DNA of 64,000 nucleotides, taken from Mixia osmundae IAM 14324. Its lineage: Eukaryota > Basidiomycota > Mixiomycetes > Mixiales > Mixiaceae. Both the position numbers and the translations under genes were made by a program. How positions within the stretch are numbered: position 1 is the first letter of the stretch; the number at the start of each line of letters is the position of its first letter. Below are positions 1-9,559 of the stretch, piece by piece. The notes under the pieces are model-generated. The model searched no databases and was not told the DNA's origin. It was given only the letters and a program-made list of their open reading frames with translations. The stretch lies in the NCBI RefSeq assembly GCF_000708205.1, contig NW_014575550.1:186001-250000 (forward strand). The letters run 5' to 3'.

Positions 1-584
1 CGGGCTCTTTGGAGGAACGACCGGCGACATTTGTTTCGCTCGCGCCTGCAGACCTCCCATGTGGATAAGATGCGAGCAGGCCTCTTGCACAGAGGACTGA
101 CCTGCCGCTGCTTGGTCGTGATGGCGTCTTTGAGCGTCATGATCTCAGTCTCTACCTTCAAGACGCTCGCTTCGAGTACGAGATGATCCGCGGGGATCTT
201 GGATGTCGTAGCTCGAGGCTGAGCCAGCTCTGCTTCTAGCTTATTGATCGTGTTGGCCAGGGCATTATACTGCGTGCATAGCTCGTTCAATCGCAGCGTC
301 GCGCTCGGCAAGGGATATAGGCTGAGCAGCGTCGCCGCGGCCTGCAAAAACACCTCAGGCTGGTCATCCCTTGCTTCTATTGGCGGTATCTTTGGTGCCG
401 CTTTGATGCTCTGGGCTGTTCGAGCAAAGAGAGATCGCTCGTGCGGCAGAGCTTCGCGTAAGAGGACATGCTCGAACTCTGAGCTTGGTAATGCAAGGGC
501 TTGATCGAAGGAGCCTGTCTGCCTGAAGTGGAGCTGTCCGATGCGCTGACTGCCACGCGCGAGCTCTGTCAGCGTCTCTATCAT
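1..584 (-). CDS. SPC34: DASH/Dam1 complex subunit Spc34-like, 3' end outside the window
   Basis: Reads from an ATG at 584 through exon 584-102, a 56-bp intron (101-46, GTCAGT...CTGCAG) and exon 45-1, leaving the window without a stop. The visible 176 residues begin MIETLTELARGSQRIGQLHF, which resembles the Spc34 N-terminus (a short helix, then SMSTLYF in yeast). A later stretch, LSLYPLPSATLRLNELCTQY, followed by a Lys/Glu-rich coiled coil, resembles the C-terminal Spc34 region. Spc34 is part of the ring complex that couples kinetochores to spindle microtubules in fungi. The match is from memory of the family and is short, so another small coiled-coil kinetochore protein is possible. It is divergent from the next gene, with only 85 bp between the two start codons. 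Confidence 0.55.
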   Translation of the reverse strand, partial: MIETLTELARGSQRIGQLHFRQTGSFDQALALPSSEFEHVLLREALPHERSLFARTAQSIKAAPKIPPIEARDDQPEVFLQAAATLLSLYPLPSATLRLNELCTQYNALANTINKLEAELAQPRATTSKIPADHLVLEASVLKVETEIMTLKDAITTKQRQVSPLCKRPARILSTWEVCRRERNKCRRSFLQRA

Positions 585-669
585 CCTCCGCGGCGAGTGT
601 GACACCGACTGGGCGCTGGGCGACGCTCGACGCGACGGCTCTTTCCGACTGTCCTCCCCCCGTCGATCG

Positions 670-1377
670 ATGACTTTGCGCGACTATCTCCATCATCACG
701 GCCTCCTGAACTCGCAACACGATCTCATGAGTCCCTTGCGAGACTACGAACAAGCTGCGACTAGCCCGCCCACCGTCGGAGACACTTTTCTCTCGGCAGG
801 TCAGGAGAGATGGGAGATGACCCGTACAGAGGCCATCAGCGCGACAAAGCAAGCCCAGCACACTCTTGCTGCACTGAACGAGTCAGTAGAGAATAGAAAA
901 TATGCTCTACCGCGTGCAGAAGGTTTCATCGAAGCGCCACTAGATCGCCTCTTCGTTTCCACGCCTACGACCGCATTCACCATCCCCGCCTTCGACGCAA
1001 GCCCAACTTCGAGCAGTCAAGGGATACATAAGCCCTTGCTAAGGGAGCCCGAGGAGATTCTGGGCATCAAGTGGCAAATAACGCAAGGTCAGCTCGAGCG
1101 GTTGCGACGCCTTGCCAGACCCATTCGTGCACAAACGCTCGAAGAAGCGAACGGGCAACCACTATCGGACGCTGATGAGTATGAGTTGGCTTCGCTTTTC
1201 GAGCGCCGAAGTGAACGGTCTTTGCTCACGCTGGAGAGCAAGGCGCGCATGAAGTTGACAGACATCAGCGGGTTATCATCCTCGCCCCTCGCAACTTCGC
1301 CGGCGACAGCAATGGGCAAGGAAGATATGGAAGATCTAGTGAGGACGCTACACGAGGATCTAGGTGTTGCAACATGA
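670..1377 (+). CDS. Hypothetical protein, 235 aa
   Basis: A single open exon starting MTLRDYLHHHGLL and ending GVAT. I do not recognise the family. The protein is mostly polar, with a helical Glu/Arg-rich middle (around QLERLRRLARPIRAQ, residues 140-155) and an acidic helical end (MEDLVRTLHEDLGV). No signal peptide or membrane segment is visible. It shares a short divergent promoter with the Spc34-like gene and converges on Erg26, with stop codons about 45 bp apart. Its open length and its tight fit between two genes are the main support. Confidence 0.5.
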   Translation: MTLRDYLHHHGLLNSQHDLMSPLRDYEQAATSPPTVGDTFLSAGQERWEMTRTEAISATKQAQHTLAALNESVENRKYALPRAEGFIEAPLDRLFVSTPTTAFTIPAFDASPTSSSQGIHKPLLREPEEILGIKWQITQGQLERLRRLARPIRAQTLEEANGQPLSDADEYELASLFERRSERSLLTLESKARMKLTDISGLSSSPLATSPATAMGKEDMEDLVRTLHEDLGVAT

Positions 1378-1421
1378 GCTCTCCAATGCAGTACAACAGC
1401 TCGCATACGCTGCAATACAAC

Positions 1422-2970
1422 TCATTGAGCCTTCTCGTTGATCCGCTCGTTTTGCTTAAAGTCTGCTACGGCGAGTCTGACGCCTTCTTGTAGTGATACG
1501 ATGGGCTCGTAGCCTAGCACACGGCGTGCCTTTTCGATGTTGTAGTACTTATCGTTGAGGCAGAGGGCGACCTTGAAGCGGCTGAACTTGGACACTCTGC
1601 CGGTGAGCCTGCCGAAAAGCTCTGCGCCCGCGCCCAGATACCACGCGAGCCACTGCGGTAGGGAGATGATGCTCGAAGGAACGTGACCATTATACTCGTG
1701 CCAGACGTAGCGACCGAGGTCCCAGAAGTAGGTTGGCTCGCCATTGGTGATGTTGAATGCCTCACCCGCGACACGATACGTCTCTTGGGCTTCCTCGACG
1801 CTGTCCGCCCCGAAGTACTGGTCGAATCGATTTCTGCGCGCGTCGAGGGGTGCATCGATCCCCTCGTCAGAGAGATCTGTGCTCTGCTCCAGAGCAGCAG
1901 CTTGTCGCCGCGTTAACCGTCTGGCATCGAGCTCGGCAGCGAGCGCGCGCTTCTTCGTGGTGGGTATATCTCTTCTCGGAATCGTCGATTCGACTGGTCC
2001 GAGACGATGAGTGAAGACATCTGCGGTCACGCCTGCCGATTTGGGATCGTCAAATTCTTGCAAGAGCTTCTCGGCCGCAAGGAAATGGGCGTGACAGACG
2101 TTGTCGACATACGTCCAATCGAACAGATTGACGTTGTTGCCGATCTGCAAGCGGGTCTGGCCAGCTTTGAGAACATCGATGAAGCCCGGTATCATCTGCC
2201 TATCGCCTGGCCTGTCACGAGGGCCACGCACGGTGAGCGACCCGCGTTGATGAGGAGTGGGCAGCGCACCCAAAGATGCCAGAGGGTCGGAGTGCGCACG
2301 TGAGGAAGTGGCCAGGTGTGTTGGCATCGAGGACGATGAGCTCGCCTCTTGCCTGCCAATGCAGTCTCGTGAGCGCGACTCGGCAGGCTGCGTACGCTCA
2401 GGTCTACCTTGGTCTCGCTATAAGGATCGAGCGTCTTGAGAGGCAGGGGCAGTCGTTCGTCGATGTTGGTAAGATGATGGCCGTCATAGACGACGCTCGA
2501 GCTGGAAGTGTAGATGAGGCACTTGACGCCCGTGGCCTTGCAGGCTGCCACGACCGTCTGGGTGCCCGTCACATTGATCTTTTCCGAGATCTCTCTTGGT
2601 GAGCCTGTACGAACAAGCGCACTCAGTCGTGTGCAGACTGGGACCAACCCTGTCCGCTGACCTATGTGGGGTGAAGCAGTGTGGATGACGACAGTGGCAG
2701 CACTTTGTCTGAAGGCGGCAGTGAGCGCTTCGAGATCCGTGAGATCAGCTCGATAGAACGTCCAGTGCGCTCTGCCTGCGTGGTTCTTGGGCGAGTGCCG
2801 GCGTTGGACAATGTCGAGTGAGCCAATGGCGGAGGAGGGGTACCGTGCGAGGAGCATCTCGACCATGCGGCCGCCCAGGAAGCCTGTCATGCCGTCAGCG
2901 GCAGTCCAGATGGTCAGCGTGGGGTCTGCTCACCTTCGCCGCCGATGACGAGGTAGGACTCTGATGCCAT
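1422..2970 (-). CDS. ERG26: Sterol-4-alpha-carboxylate 3-dehydrogenase (decarboxylating), 442 aa
   Basis: Ergosterol pathway enzyme of the ER that oxidises the 3-hydroxyl and decarboxylates C-4 during demethylation. Five exons: 2970-2934, 2883-2662, 2604-2408, 2352-2270, 2211-1422; introns 50-58 bp, all GT-AG and all in frame. The N-terminus gives the NAD-binding loop GGEGFLGG (residues 10-17). YSETK at 148-152 supplies the catalytic Tyr and Lys. ALRPSGIFGPGDRQ, spliced over intron 4, is the family signature, followed by NLFDWTYVDNVCHAHFLA. A 60-70 residue charged insertion (around TIPRRDIPTTKKRALAAEL) separates this from the second half. Length is longer than yeast Erg26 (about 350) because of that insertion. 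Shares a 135-bp divergent promoter with RPB8. Confidence 0.93.
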
Positions 2971-3105
2971 TCTGCTGGCCTCTGGCTTGTCAAAGTCGGC
3001 CGAGAGGGTCGGCAGGAGGAGGAGGGAGCGACGCGGCGGCAAGCAAGCCTGTCAGGCTGCAACGTCCTCCTCGACCTCGATCGTCAGCACTGTCTCTTCT
3101 TCGAG

Positions 3106-3774
3106 ATGGCCGCAGCCGGCATCCTGTTTGATGATCTCTTCACCATCAGAGAGCTCGACAAGGGCGGTCCCAAGTTCGACAGAGGCGAGCACTCTCGTCA
3201 TCTGTGGCAGCAAAGCTCACCCCAAAGCACGATGGAGCAGTCTCTCGCCTCGAAGCACACAGCGACAATCATGACATGAACGTCACTCTGGACGTGCGTC
3301 AGGCCTCTACTGATCCGCAAAGAGCACTCAGGCCGAGCCCGCGCTGGCACAGTTCCACAACGAGCTCTTTCCGATACAAGACAAAGAAAAGTTCTCACTT
3401 GCCCTTGCGAGCGATCTCAACGTCGACCCGACCGGCCAGAAAGACGCACTCGACTTGTCCAGGCTACCGTCAGGCACACTTGCGGATGAATGGGAATACG
3501 TCATGTACGGCAAAGTACGTCGCGCTCTGCTGGATCAGACACACCCCCCTCAAGACTGTTTGCTAGGTCTACAAGTTTGACGAGGGAACGCAAGAGAAAG
3601 TGTGAGCTTGCTTCCGAGCCATTGACCTGGTGTTCATGCTAAGAGACTCGTTGATGCGACAGAAAGGTCTACATCAGCTTTGGCGGACTGCTCATGTGTC
3701 TCGAGGGGAACTATCGACACATCTCCCAGATCACCGTAGGCTCAGAGATCTATTCTCTGATGCGCAAGTCTTGA
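3106..3774 (+). CDS. RPB8: RNA polymerase I/II/III common subunit Rpb8 (ABC14.5), 144 aa
   Basis: Shared small subunit of all three nuclear RNA polymerases. Exons 3106-3184, 3241-3293, 3353-3514, 3567-3599, 3667-3774 sum to 435 nt, giving the normal family length. The protein begins MAAAGILFDDLFTIRELD, continues FDRVSRLEAHSDN and NVTLDFHNELFPI, then DEWEYVMYGKVYKFDE and ends VYISFGGLLMCLEGNYRH with a short tail. These are the Rpb8 landmarks in order. Intron 1 (3185-3240) has no GT at the required position: the frame and the conserved R-V-S-R-L-E-A junction call for a GC donor (GCGAGC). The other introns are GT-AG. Confidence 0.95.
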
Positions 3775-3998
3775 CAATGCCTCCTCGCGCATCGCCCGTC
3801 GGGACTTGTTGTACCATCAGCCCACAAAAAGAAGCTGCAAGCGCTGTCGGCTTCCTACGTACCCACTGTGACGCGCACGGGCCACCAAAACGCGTCGAAG
3901 GGGCTCGAGCCCTCCGTGCCTTGATCGCTTCCTATGAAATGGCTCGGCGAGAGCGTGCTGACTTTTTGCTGGCAGCTTAGCTTGATAACAGGTGCACA

Positions 3999-4523
3999 AT
4001 GGATCCTCGACGGGTGCTGCTGGCACTAGCAGTCTTGATCTCTACTGTCACTGGTCAGTCTGATGGTAGAGCTCGCAAGGGTCAAGCTAAGGCCAGATGA
4101 TCCGCAGGTCAGCTCACGCTTTCCAGTGACACACGAACGGTCTCGACGCCCACACCGACGAGCACGTCCGCCGGAGCCGTGACGACGAACGCGACGATCG
4201 CAACTCCGTCTATCTCGTCAAGTACGAATGCGACCATGACGATCATCAATGGTACGACAGTCGCTCTGCCCATCCCCTCGAGCAACGCGACTCGCTCAAA
4301 CGTCACCTCGATCCAATCGACCGTGCCGGCGCCCACAGCCAGCCTTCCGAGCACGTCAGACTCGTCAACGAGCGTATACGCCCCCGCTGGTGATGGACAC
4401 GGTAGCTCGTCTGGCGCAGGCCCCGGTGATGCGTATATAGCAGCCTCGGCCCGTTTGGCTCTGCCCGCGTCGTCGATCTCCATGCTCTGTCTCGGCGCTG
4501 GCTTGTACCTCATCGGACGATGA
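3999..4523 (+). CDS. Small Ser/Thr/Asn-rich GPI-anchored cell-surface protein, 156 aa
   Basis: Two exons, 3999-4053 and 4108-4523, joined over a 54-bp intron (GTCAGT...CCGCAG). The N-terminal MDPRRVLLALAVLISTVTG is a signal peptide. The mature part is almost entirely Ser, Thr, Pro, Ala and Asn, with several N-glycosylation sequons (NAT, NGT, NVT). It ends in a hydrophobic tail, ASSISMLCLGAGLYLIGR, typical of a GPI-attachment signal. It has no recognised domain; a role in the cell wall or surface coat is an inference from composition. Confidence 0.7.
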
Positions 4524-4635
4524 TGCAGCAAAATATGTGACACGCGACGCTCGACTTTGGCCTGCTTGAGATCCGATCGACCGTTTGGCAGCTTCAGACC
4601 AGGCGTATCAATTGACCACTGATCAGACAGGAACT

Positions 4636-4662
4636 ACTATCGTGACCATTGGCCCCTGGACG
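4636..4662 (+). promoter_or_regulatory. Shared upstream block of family A (copy 1)
   Basis: The stretch reading ATCGTGACCATTGGCCCCTG lies 70-90 bp before the copy 1 start codon. The same core (ATCGTGACC, then GGCCCCTGA or a close variant) recurs before copies 2, 3 and 4 and in an orphan position near 9395. Conservation in both sequence and spacing suggests a promoter or operator element, although duplication alone could explain it for copies 3 and 4. Confidence 0.45.
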
Positions 4663-4724
4663 TCACCGCAACAGCCTACGGTTGCCTCGTCTGCTCAGAT
4701 TTTCGCTCGGCATTCTGTGTCGAG

Positions 4725-5638
4725 ATGTTTGCAGCCCTTTTCCTCTGCTTTGTGCTCCAAGCCACATGTGCGCCTACTCTGCCCTCGCTTGCTGACTCTC
4801 GACCTGCTTCTCGAGCCATGTCAACCTATGAGGAGAATGTCGCCTCGAGCACGAACAACGCAGCCGCCAGATCGCTCGAAAAGAGGCTTTGGGAGCGTCT
4901 GGAAGACTATGCGATCAGCGTGACCCTCGTCGTACAGGCTTCCATAATGTCTCTTGAATGGGATCAACTGATTCGATCACCGCAGAAAGGCGTACGATTC
5001 CAATCGTCTACCGGCGAATGGACAGCGCCTCATCCGCTCATGACCAAATTCGTCCAGCAATTCACCGTTCTCAAATGGTGGAACATCGAGGATCTGTACA
5101 CTTCTATAGCGCCACAGTGTATCTTTGACTTTGCTACGATCGACGGTGCCTCCGCCAGTGCACAGCTTGAGCTCGTCTTCGTCGGCGTGCATTATTGGCG
5201 AATCCAGCTGGCCTGGCGCGGCTTCGTTGGCCTAGAAGGATCACCAGGCGCAGAGCGACAGACGGCTTTCCTGTTCCAGCAGTGTTGCGATGTCGAATAC
5301 CAGACCACGTACGAGCCCGCTCACGCTCTGCACAAGGTCAGCTGAAGGCGTGCACAGGCTGTACATGAGCTTTGTGGACGATCCGGCCTCCATCAAATAC
5401 CAGAACATCGGCACACAAGCAACGCTTGTCTGCGAGCCAGAACACGGCGTTGTCTCTCCGCCGACGCCAGAATGTGAAGAACTCTACCAAAGTGGGTGAC
5501 TCGAAGTAAGGGACGACATGCGCTGAATGGAGCGCAACAGCGGGTCACTCACGATATAAGTATGAGACTGCGCAGAGTTTCCATGTCGAGCTTCTGGATG
5601 GCACTCTCCGCCCGATATCTCAGGCTCACTCGATTTGA
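4725..5638 (+). CDS. Secreted family A, copy 1 (253 aa)
   Basis: First of four tandem plus-strand members of a family I cannot name. Exons 4725-4931, 4986-5308, 5358-5491, 5541-5638; all junctions stay in frame with intron phases 0, 2, 1, the same as in copies 2-4. It has a signal peptide (MFAALFLCFVLQATCA), a Kex2-like LEKR before the mature domain (LEDYAISVTLV), a Trp-rich beta-like central region, a CC pair (LFQQCCDVEY), a second conserved block (VCEPEHGVVSPPTPECEELY) and a last exon ending HVELLDGTLRPIS plus five extra residues. The ORF in the exon-3 frame stops at 5499, but the conserved exon 4 shows that this stop lies in an intron. Confidence 0.8.
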
Positions 5639-5896
5639 CGTCAGCCTCTCGATAAAGAAATGCATTAGTGGTTCAAGAGCCTTGCAGCGGATCACATAAA
5701 GTGCAAAGCACTCTGTCCATCGCTCGAGTCTCTTCAAATTCAATGCTCATCAAGGATCAGCAGTCATAAGTAGCGATCAAACAGGGAACATCTCACCGCT
5801 ATCGTGACCATGCATATGCCATCGACCCCTGAAACCCTCAACGCCACCGCAAAGCAGTCTTGCCCAACTCGCTCGAGTTGATCGCACAGTATCGCT

Positions 5897-6794
5897 ATGC
5901 GTCTAGCGCTCCACTTCCTCTTCGGGGTACTTGCCACTTTTGCTACAAGCGCGCCTACCGGATCCGCCTACTCACAGCTCGACTCTCAAGCCTTGTCAAA
6001 TCCAGCGGAAACCTTGACTTCAAACATCGACGATGCGGCAACTGGATCGATGCACAAGAGATACTTTGATCGTGTAGAAGACTACGCTGTCAGTATAACG
6101 TTTGCTGTACGCTCTCTCCTGACGACCGCGTTTGCGATCGACTGATCTGTGCGCTGCAGAAAGGCGTAAAATTTCAATCAACTACTGGCGAATGGACATC
6201 ACCCCATCCGCTCACGACCAAATTCGTCCAGCGATTCACTGTCCACAAAAGCTGGACTTTTCAGGCGATCTACTTCGAACAAGCGCCTACATGTACCTTT
6301 GACTTTGCTCCCAAGGACGGCGCGTCTGCAGAAGCACAATTCGGGCTCGCACCGCCCTACGGACTCCCATACTGGACGATTGAGCTGTCATGGCACGACT
6401 TCATCAGCCTGGATGGAACCTCTGGCCAAGAACGCGAGACGCTCTACCTGTTCCAACAGTGTTGCGATGTCAAGTATACCACTACGTGCGAGCACCTCTG
6501 GAAGCCATGCGAGTCCGGCTGACGAGACCCAGGCTGTTTTTCAACTTTATGATTGACGTGGCAACCATGTACAAGCACAGCATCAGAGAAGCAAAGCTCA
6601 TCTGCGAGCCAGAGCACGGCGTCATCAATCCGCCAACGCCAGAGTGCGAAGAACTCTACAACAGTGAGTGACTCAGGTCAGAGAAGTTCTGCACTGAGCA
6701 AAAAACGACAGCGGCTCGTGCGCGATACGACTATGAACCATCGCAGAGCTTTCATGCCGAACTCCTTGATGGCGATCTCCGTCCAACTTCATGA
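5897..6794 (+). CDS. Secreted family A, copy 2 (249 aa)
   Basis: Exons 5897-6106, 6160-6485, 6533-6663, 6712-6794, with introns of 53, 47 and 48 bp. Signal peptide MRLALHFLFGVLATFATSA, Kex2-like MHKR, then VEDYAVSITFA. The centre carries HPLTTKFVQRFTV, CTFDFAPKDGASAEA, SLDGTSGQERETLYLFQQCC. Exon 3 ends with LICEPEHGVINPPTPECEEL. Exon 4 encodes TARARYDYEPSQSFHAELL and DGDLRPTS. It is the most complete representative for comparison and differs from copies 3 and 4 at many sites, so it is an older duplicate. The upstream ATCGTGACC block lies at about 5800-5832. Confidence 0.82.
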
Positions 6795-6963
6795 GCCTGC
6801 TCACGAAAAGTCAAATGCAATCCTCCAATGAGAAATGCACTTCGGTGGATCAATAGCCTCAATCATGTCGGCTTATGATGCAGCAAAATCCATGGCATGC
6901 GACCTACATGTCCAAGCGCTCGAGTCTGCAGTCTGCTAGTTCGAGCCTCAGCAGGCCGAACGA

Positions 6964-7050
6964 TCGATTGCTGGTCAGGCAGGGGTGTCCGCACTGCACG
7001 CGCACATGACTACCATCGTGACCGTACATCGGCCCCTGAACGACAGTGCT
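6964..7050 (+). promoter_or_regulatory. Conserved promoter block upstream of family A copy 3
   Basis: From CGATTGCTGGTCAGGCAGGG to GGCCCCTGAACGACAGTGC, nearly identical to 8152-8241 before copy 4 and recognisable at 9340-9424. It includes the ATCGTGACC core also found before copies 1 and 2. It ends about 40 bp before the start codon. Confidence 0.45.
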
Positions 7051-7088
7051 AAAAATTTTTGTTTGCTCTTTCGGCATACTTTGTGAAG

Positions 7089-7989
7089 ATGCTTTCAGCG
7101 ATTCTCCTCTGCTTTGCGCTTCAGGCTGCAGTCGCCACCTGTGCACCGACCGCAACCACTCACCCCCAGCTTACCGCTCGAGGCCTGTCAAACAATGTCG
7201 ATGACCTCCCTTCAAGCAGCGACAACACAGCTATCAGCTCGATGCACAAGAGACAGTATACCCGTGTACAGGATTATGCTATCAGCATATTCTTTGTCGT
7301 ACGCGCGTTGCCTGACATCATCCGAGTACGGCCAGCTGAAATGTTTGCCACAGCAAGGTGTAAAATTTCAGTTGTCTAATGGCAAATGGTCGTCGCCGCA
7401 TCCGCTCATGTCCAAACTCGTTCAGCCCTTCACCGTGACCTGTAGATGGGTCCTAGGCCCTTTTTTCAGGGAGATTCCCAGGTGTGCCTTCGACTTTGCT
7501 GTGCTTGATGGCGCAAGTGCGGAAGCAAAGTTCTGGATCTCGACCGATTTCGGGGGATTTCCATGGTGGACGATCTATTTGACCTGGCACGGCACGATCC
7601 CCCTGGAGGGTACTCCCGACGAGGAGCGCGACACGGTCTATCTTTTTCAACAGTGCTGCAATGTCAAGTACCAGGCTACGTACGAGCCTAACGAGAGCAA
7701 TGCAATGTCGGCTGACGGTATGCAGGCTGACTTACGACTTCAAGCCAGAGAAGGCATATTTGAGCAAGATTGAACACAAGGAAGCGAAGCTTATCTGCGA
7801 GCCGGGGCACGGCGTCATTGATCCGCCGACACGAGAATGCGAAGAATTCTACAAAAGTGGGTGACGTATGGTCCAAAAAATAATTACACTGAGCACGCAT
7901 CAGCAGCGGCTCGCGCACGATACGTCTATGAACGTTCGCACAGCTTTCGTGCCGAGCTCTTGGACGGCGATCTTCATCCGGTTTCGTGA
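7089..7989 (+). CDS. Secreted family A, copy 3 (249 aa)
   Basis: Exons 7089-7298, 7354-7679, 7726-7856, 7907-7989; exon lengths 210, 326, 131 and 83 equal those of copy 2. Signal peptide MLSAILLCFALQAAVATCA, Kex2-like MHKR, then YTRVQDYAISIFFV. The central part carries KLVQPFTVTCRW, CAFDFAVLDGASAEAKF, IPLEGTPDEERDTVYLFQQC; exon 3 encodes LICEPGHGVIDPPTRECEEF. The last exon ends AELLDGDLHPVS. A 46-bp intron before exon 3 has a GTACGAG donor and a GCTGAC branch site. The start at 7089 was preferred to upstream non-ATG codons because it opens the signal peptide directly. Confidence 0.82.
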
Positions 7990-8151
7990 GCTTAGCTAGA
8001 ATGAATGGAACGCAACAGAGGAAATGCACTTCGGTGGATCAATAGCCCCAATCATGTCGGCTTATGATGCAGCAAAACCCATGGCATGCGACCTACATGA
8101 TCGAGCGCCGAAGTTTGCAAGCTCCAGCAGTGCCGACTATCAGCGGTCGAG

Positions 8152-8241
8152 CGATCGATTGCTGGTCAGGCAGGGGTGTCCGGACTGCACGCGCACATGA
8201 CTACCATCGTGACCGTACATCGGCCCCTGAACGACAGTGCC
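8152..8241 (+). promoter_or_regulatory. Conserved promoter block upstream of family A copy 4
   Basis: Nearly base-for-base repeat of the block before copy 3, with the ATCGTGACC core and the GGCCCCTGAACGACAGTGCC stretch, ending about 38 bp before the start codon. Confidence 0.45.
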
Positions 8242-8278
8242 AAAAATCTTGATTGCTCTTCCGGCATACTTTGTAAAG

Positions 8279-9180
8279 ATGCTTTCAGCGATTCTCTTCT
8301 GCTTTGTGCTTCAGGCTGCAGTCGCCACCTGTGCACCGACCGCAACCACTCACCCCTTGCTTACCGCTCGAGGCCTGTCAGACAATGTCGATGACCTCCC
8401 TTCAAGCAGCGACAACACAGCTATCAGCTCGATGCACAAGAGACAGTATACCCGTGTACAGGACTATGCTATCAGCATATTCTTTGTCGTACGCGCATTT
8501 CCTGACATCATCCGAGTACGGCCAGCTGAAATGTTTGCCACAGCAAGGTGTAAAATTTCAGTCATCAAATGGCAAATGGTCGTCGCCGCACCCGCTCATG
8601 TCCAAATTCGTTCAGCGCCTCACCGTGACCTGTAGATGGATGACAGGTCCTTGGTTCAGAGAGGTTCCCAAGTGTACCTTCGACTTTGCTGTGGTTGATG
8701 GCGCAAGTGCGGAAGCAAAGTTTGTGGTCTGGGTCCTGAACTTCCCTTCTTGGACGGTCCACCTGTCCTGGCACGGTCTTATCAGCCTGGACGGTACCTC
8801 CGACGAGGAGCGCGAGACAATCTACCTTTTTCAACAGTGCTGCGATGTCAAGTACAACACTACGTACGAGCCTAACGAGAGCCATGCAATGTCGGCTGAC
8901 GGTGTTCAGGCTGTCTGCCAATTTTGTGCCTGAAAAGGCATTCTTGAGCAAGACCGGCAAAAACGCGGAAGCGAAGCTTATCTGCGAGCCGGGGCACGGC
9001 GTCATTGATCCGCCGACACGAGAATGCGAAGAATTCTACAAAAGTGGGTGACGTATGGTCCAACAGTAAATTATTTACACTGAGCACGCATCAGCAGCGG
9101 CTCGCGCACGATACGACTATGCATCTTCGCACAGCTTTCGTGCCGAGCTCTTAGACGGCGATCTTCACCCGGTTTCGTGA
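8279..9180 (+). CDS. Secreted family A, copy 4 (248 aa)
   Basis: Exons 8279-8488, 8544-8863, 8910-9043, 9098-9180. The first exon is almost identical to copy 3, while the middle of exon 2 differs (MTGPWFREVPKC, FVVWVLNFPSWTVHL). Motifs are in the same order: signal peptide, MHKR, FDFAVVDGASAEAKF, LFQQCCDVKY, LICEPGHGVIDPPTRECEEF, then AELLDGDLHPVS. In exon 4, codon differences from copy 3 are partly silent (TTG/TTA, CAT/CAC), which supports translation of that exon. Divergence concentrated in the centre of exon 2 suggests this surface varies under selection; that is an inference. Confidence 0.82.
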
Positions 9181-9230
9181 GCTTAGCTAGAATGAATGGA
9201 ACGCAACATAGGAAATGCACTTGGGTCGAT

Positions 9231-9432
9231 CAATAGCCTCAATCATGTCGGCTTATGATGCAGCAAAAATCCATGGCATGCGACCTCTATGTCCAAGCGC
9301 TCGAGTCTGCATCCTCGTGTCCTGTAGCAGCGGGCGGAGCGGTCAGTTGTTGATCAGGCAGGGGGGCCTGGACTGCGAGCACACATGACTACCATTGTGA
9401 CCGTAGGCCCCTGAATGATACTGCGGTAAAAT
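9231..9432 (+). promoter_or_regulatory. Orphan family A promoter fragment
   Basis: Matches the region upstream of copies 3 and 4 (start block, TGATCAGGCAGGG, ACCATTGTGACCGTAGGCCC, CTGAATGATACTGC), but no signal peptide or family exon follows. It looks like the stump of a fifth plus-strand copy whose gene was lost. The inverted copy 5 ends at 9560. Confidence 0.5.
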
Positions 9433-9559
9433 GAACAGCGCGCGGTCAAAGATGCAAAGATCCTATGCAGAGGAGCGAATGGACCCTTACTGTGCTGCTG
9501 CAACCATCATGTCGCGATCCATCTGGCTCTCCAGATCGCTCTGTGGGCTAACCGAGAGA

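Larger units (their letters stand above)
6851..9432 (+). repeat. Tandem duplication of about 1.19 kb carrying family A copies 3 and 4, with a third truncated unit
   Basis: A block that starts CAATAGCC(T/C)CAATCATGTC occurs at 6851, 8040 and 9231, a spacing of 1189 and 1191 bp. Each of the first two units contains a promoter block, a complete gene (copy 3, copy 4) and the 3' sequence. The third unit keeps only about 200 bp: the start block and a promoter-like stretch ending near 9432, without a gene. The near identity of units 1 and 2 points to recent duplication or gene conversion. Confidence 0.75.

Noticed and set aside
364-861. 165-codon open frame on the minus strand
   Set aside because: Overlaps the Spc34-like exon in another frame and the unknown plus-strand gene; composition is Arg/Ser-rich shadow without motifs.
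7707-7725. A 19-bp gap (GTCGGCTGACGGTATGCAG) as an intron in copies 3 and 4
   Set aside because: Too short to splice. A donor 27 bp upstream (GTACGAG) gives 46-49 bp introns that work in copies 1, 3 and 4, with the same GCTGAC branch site.
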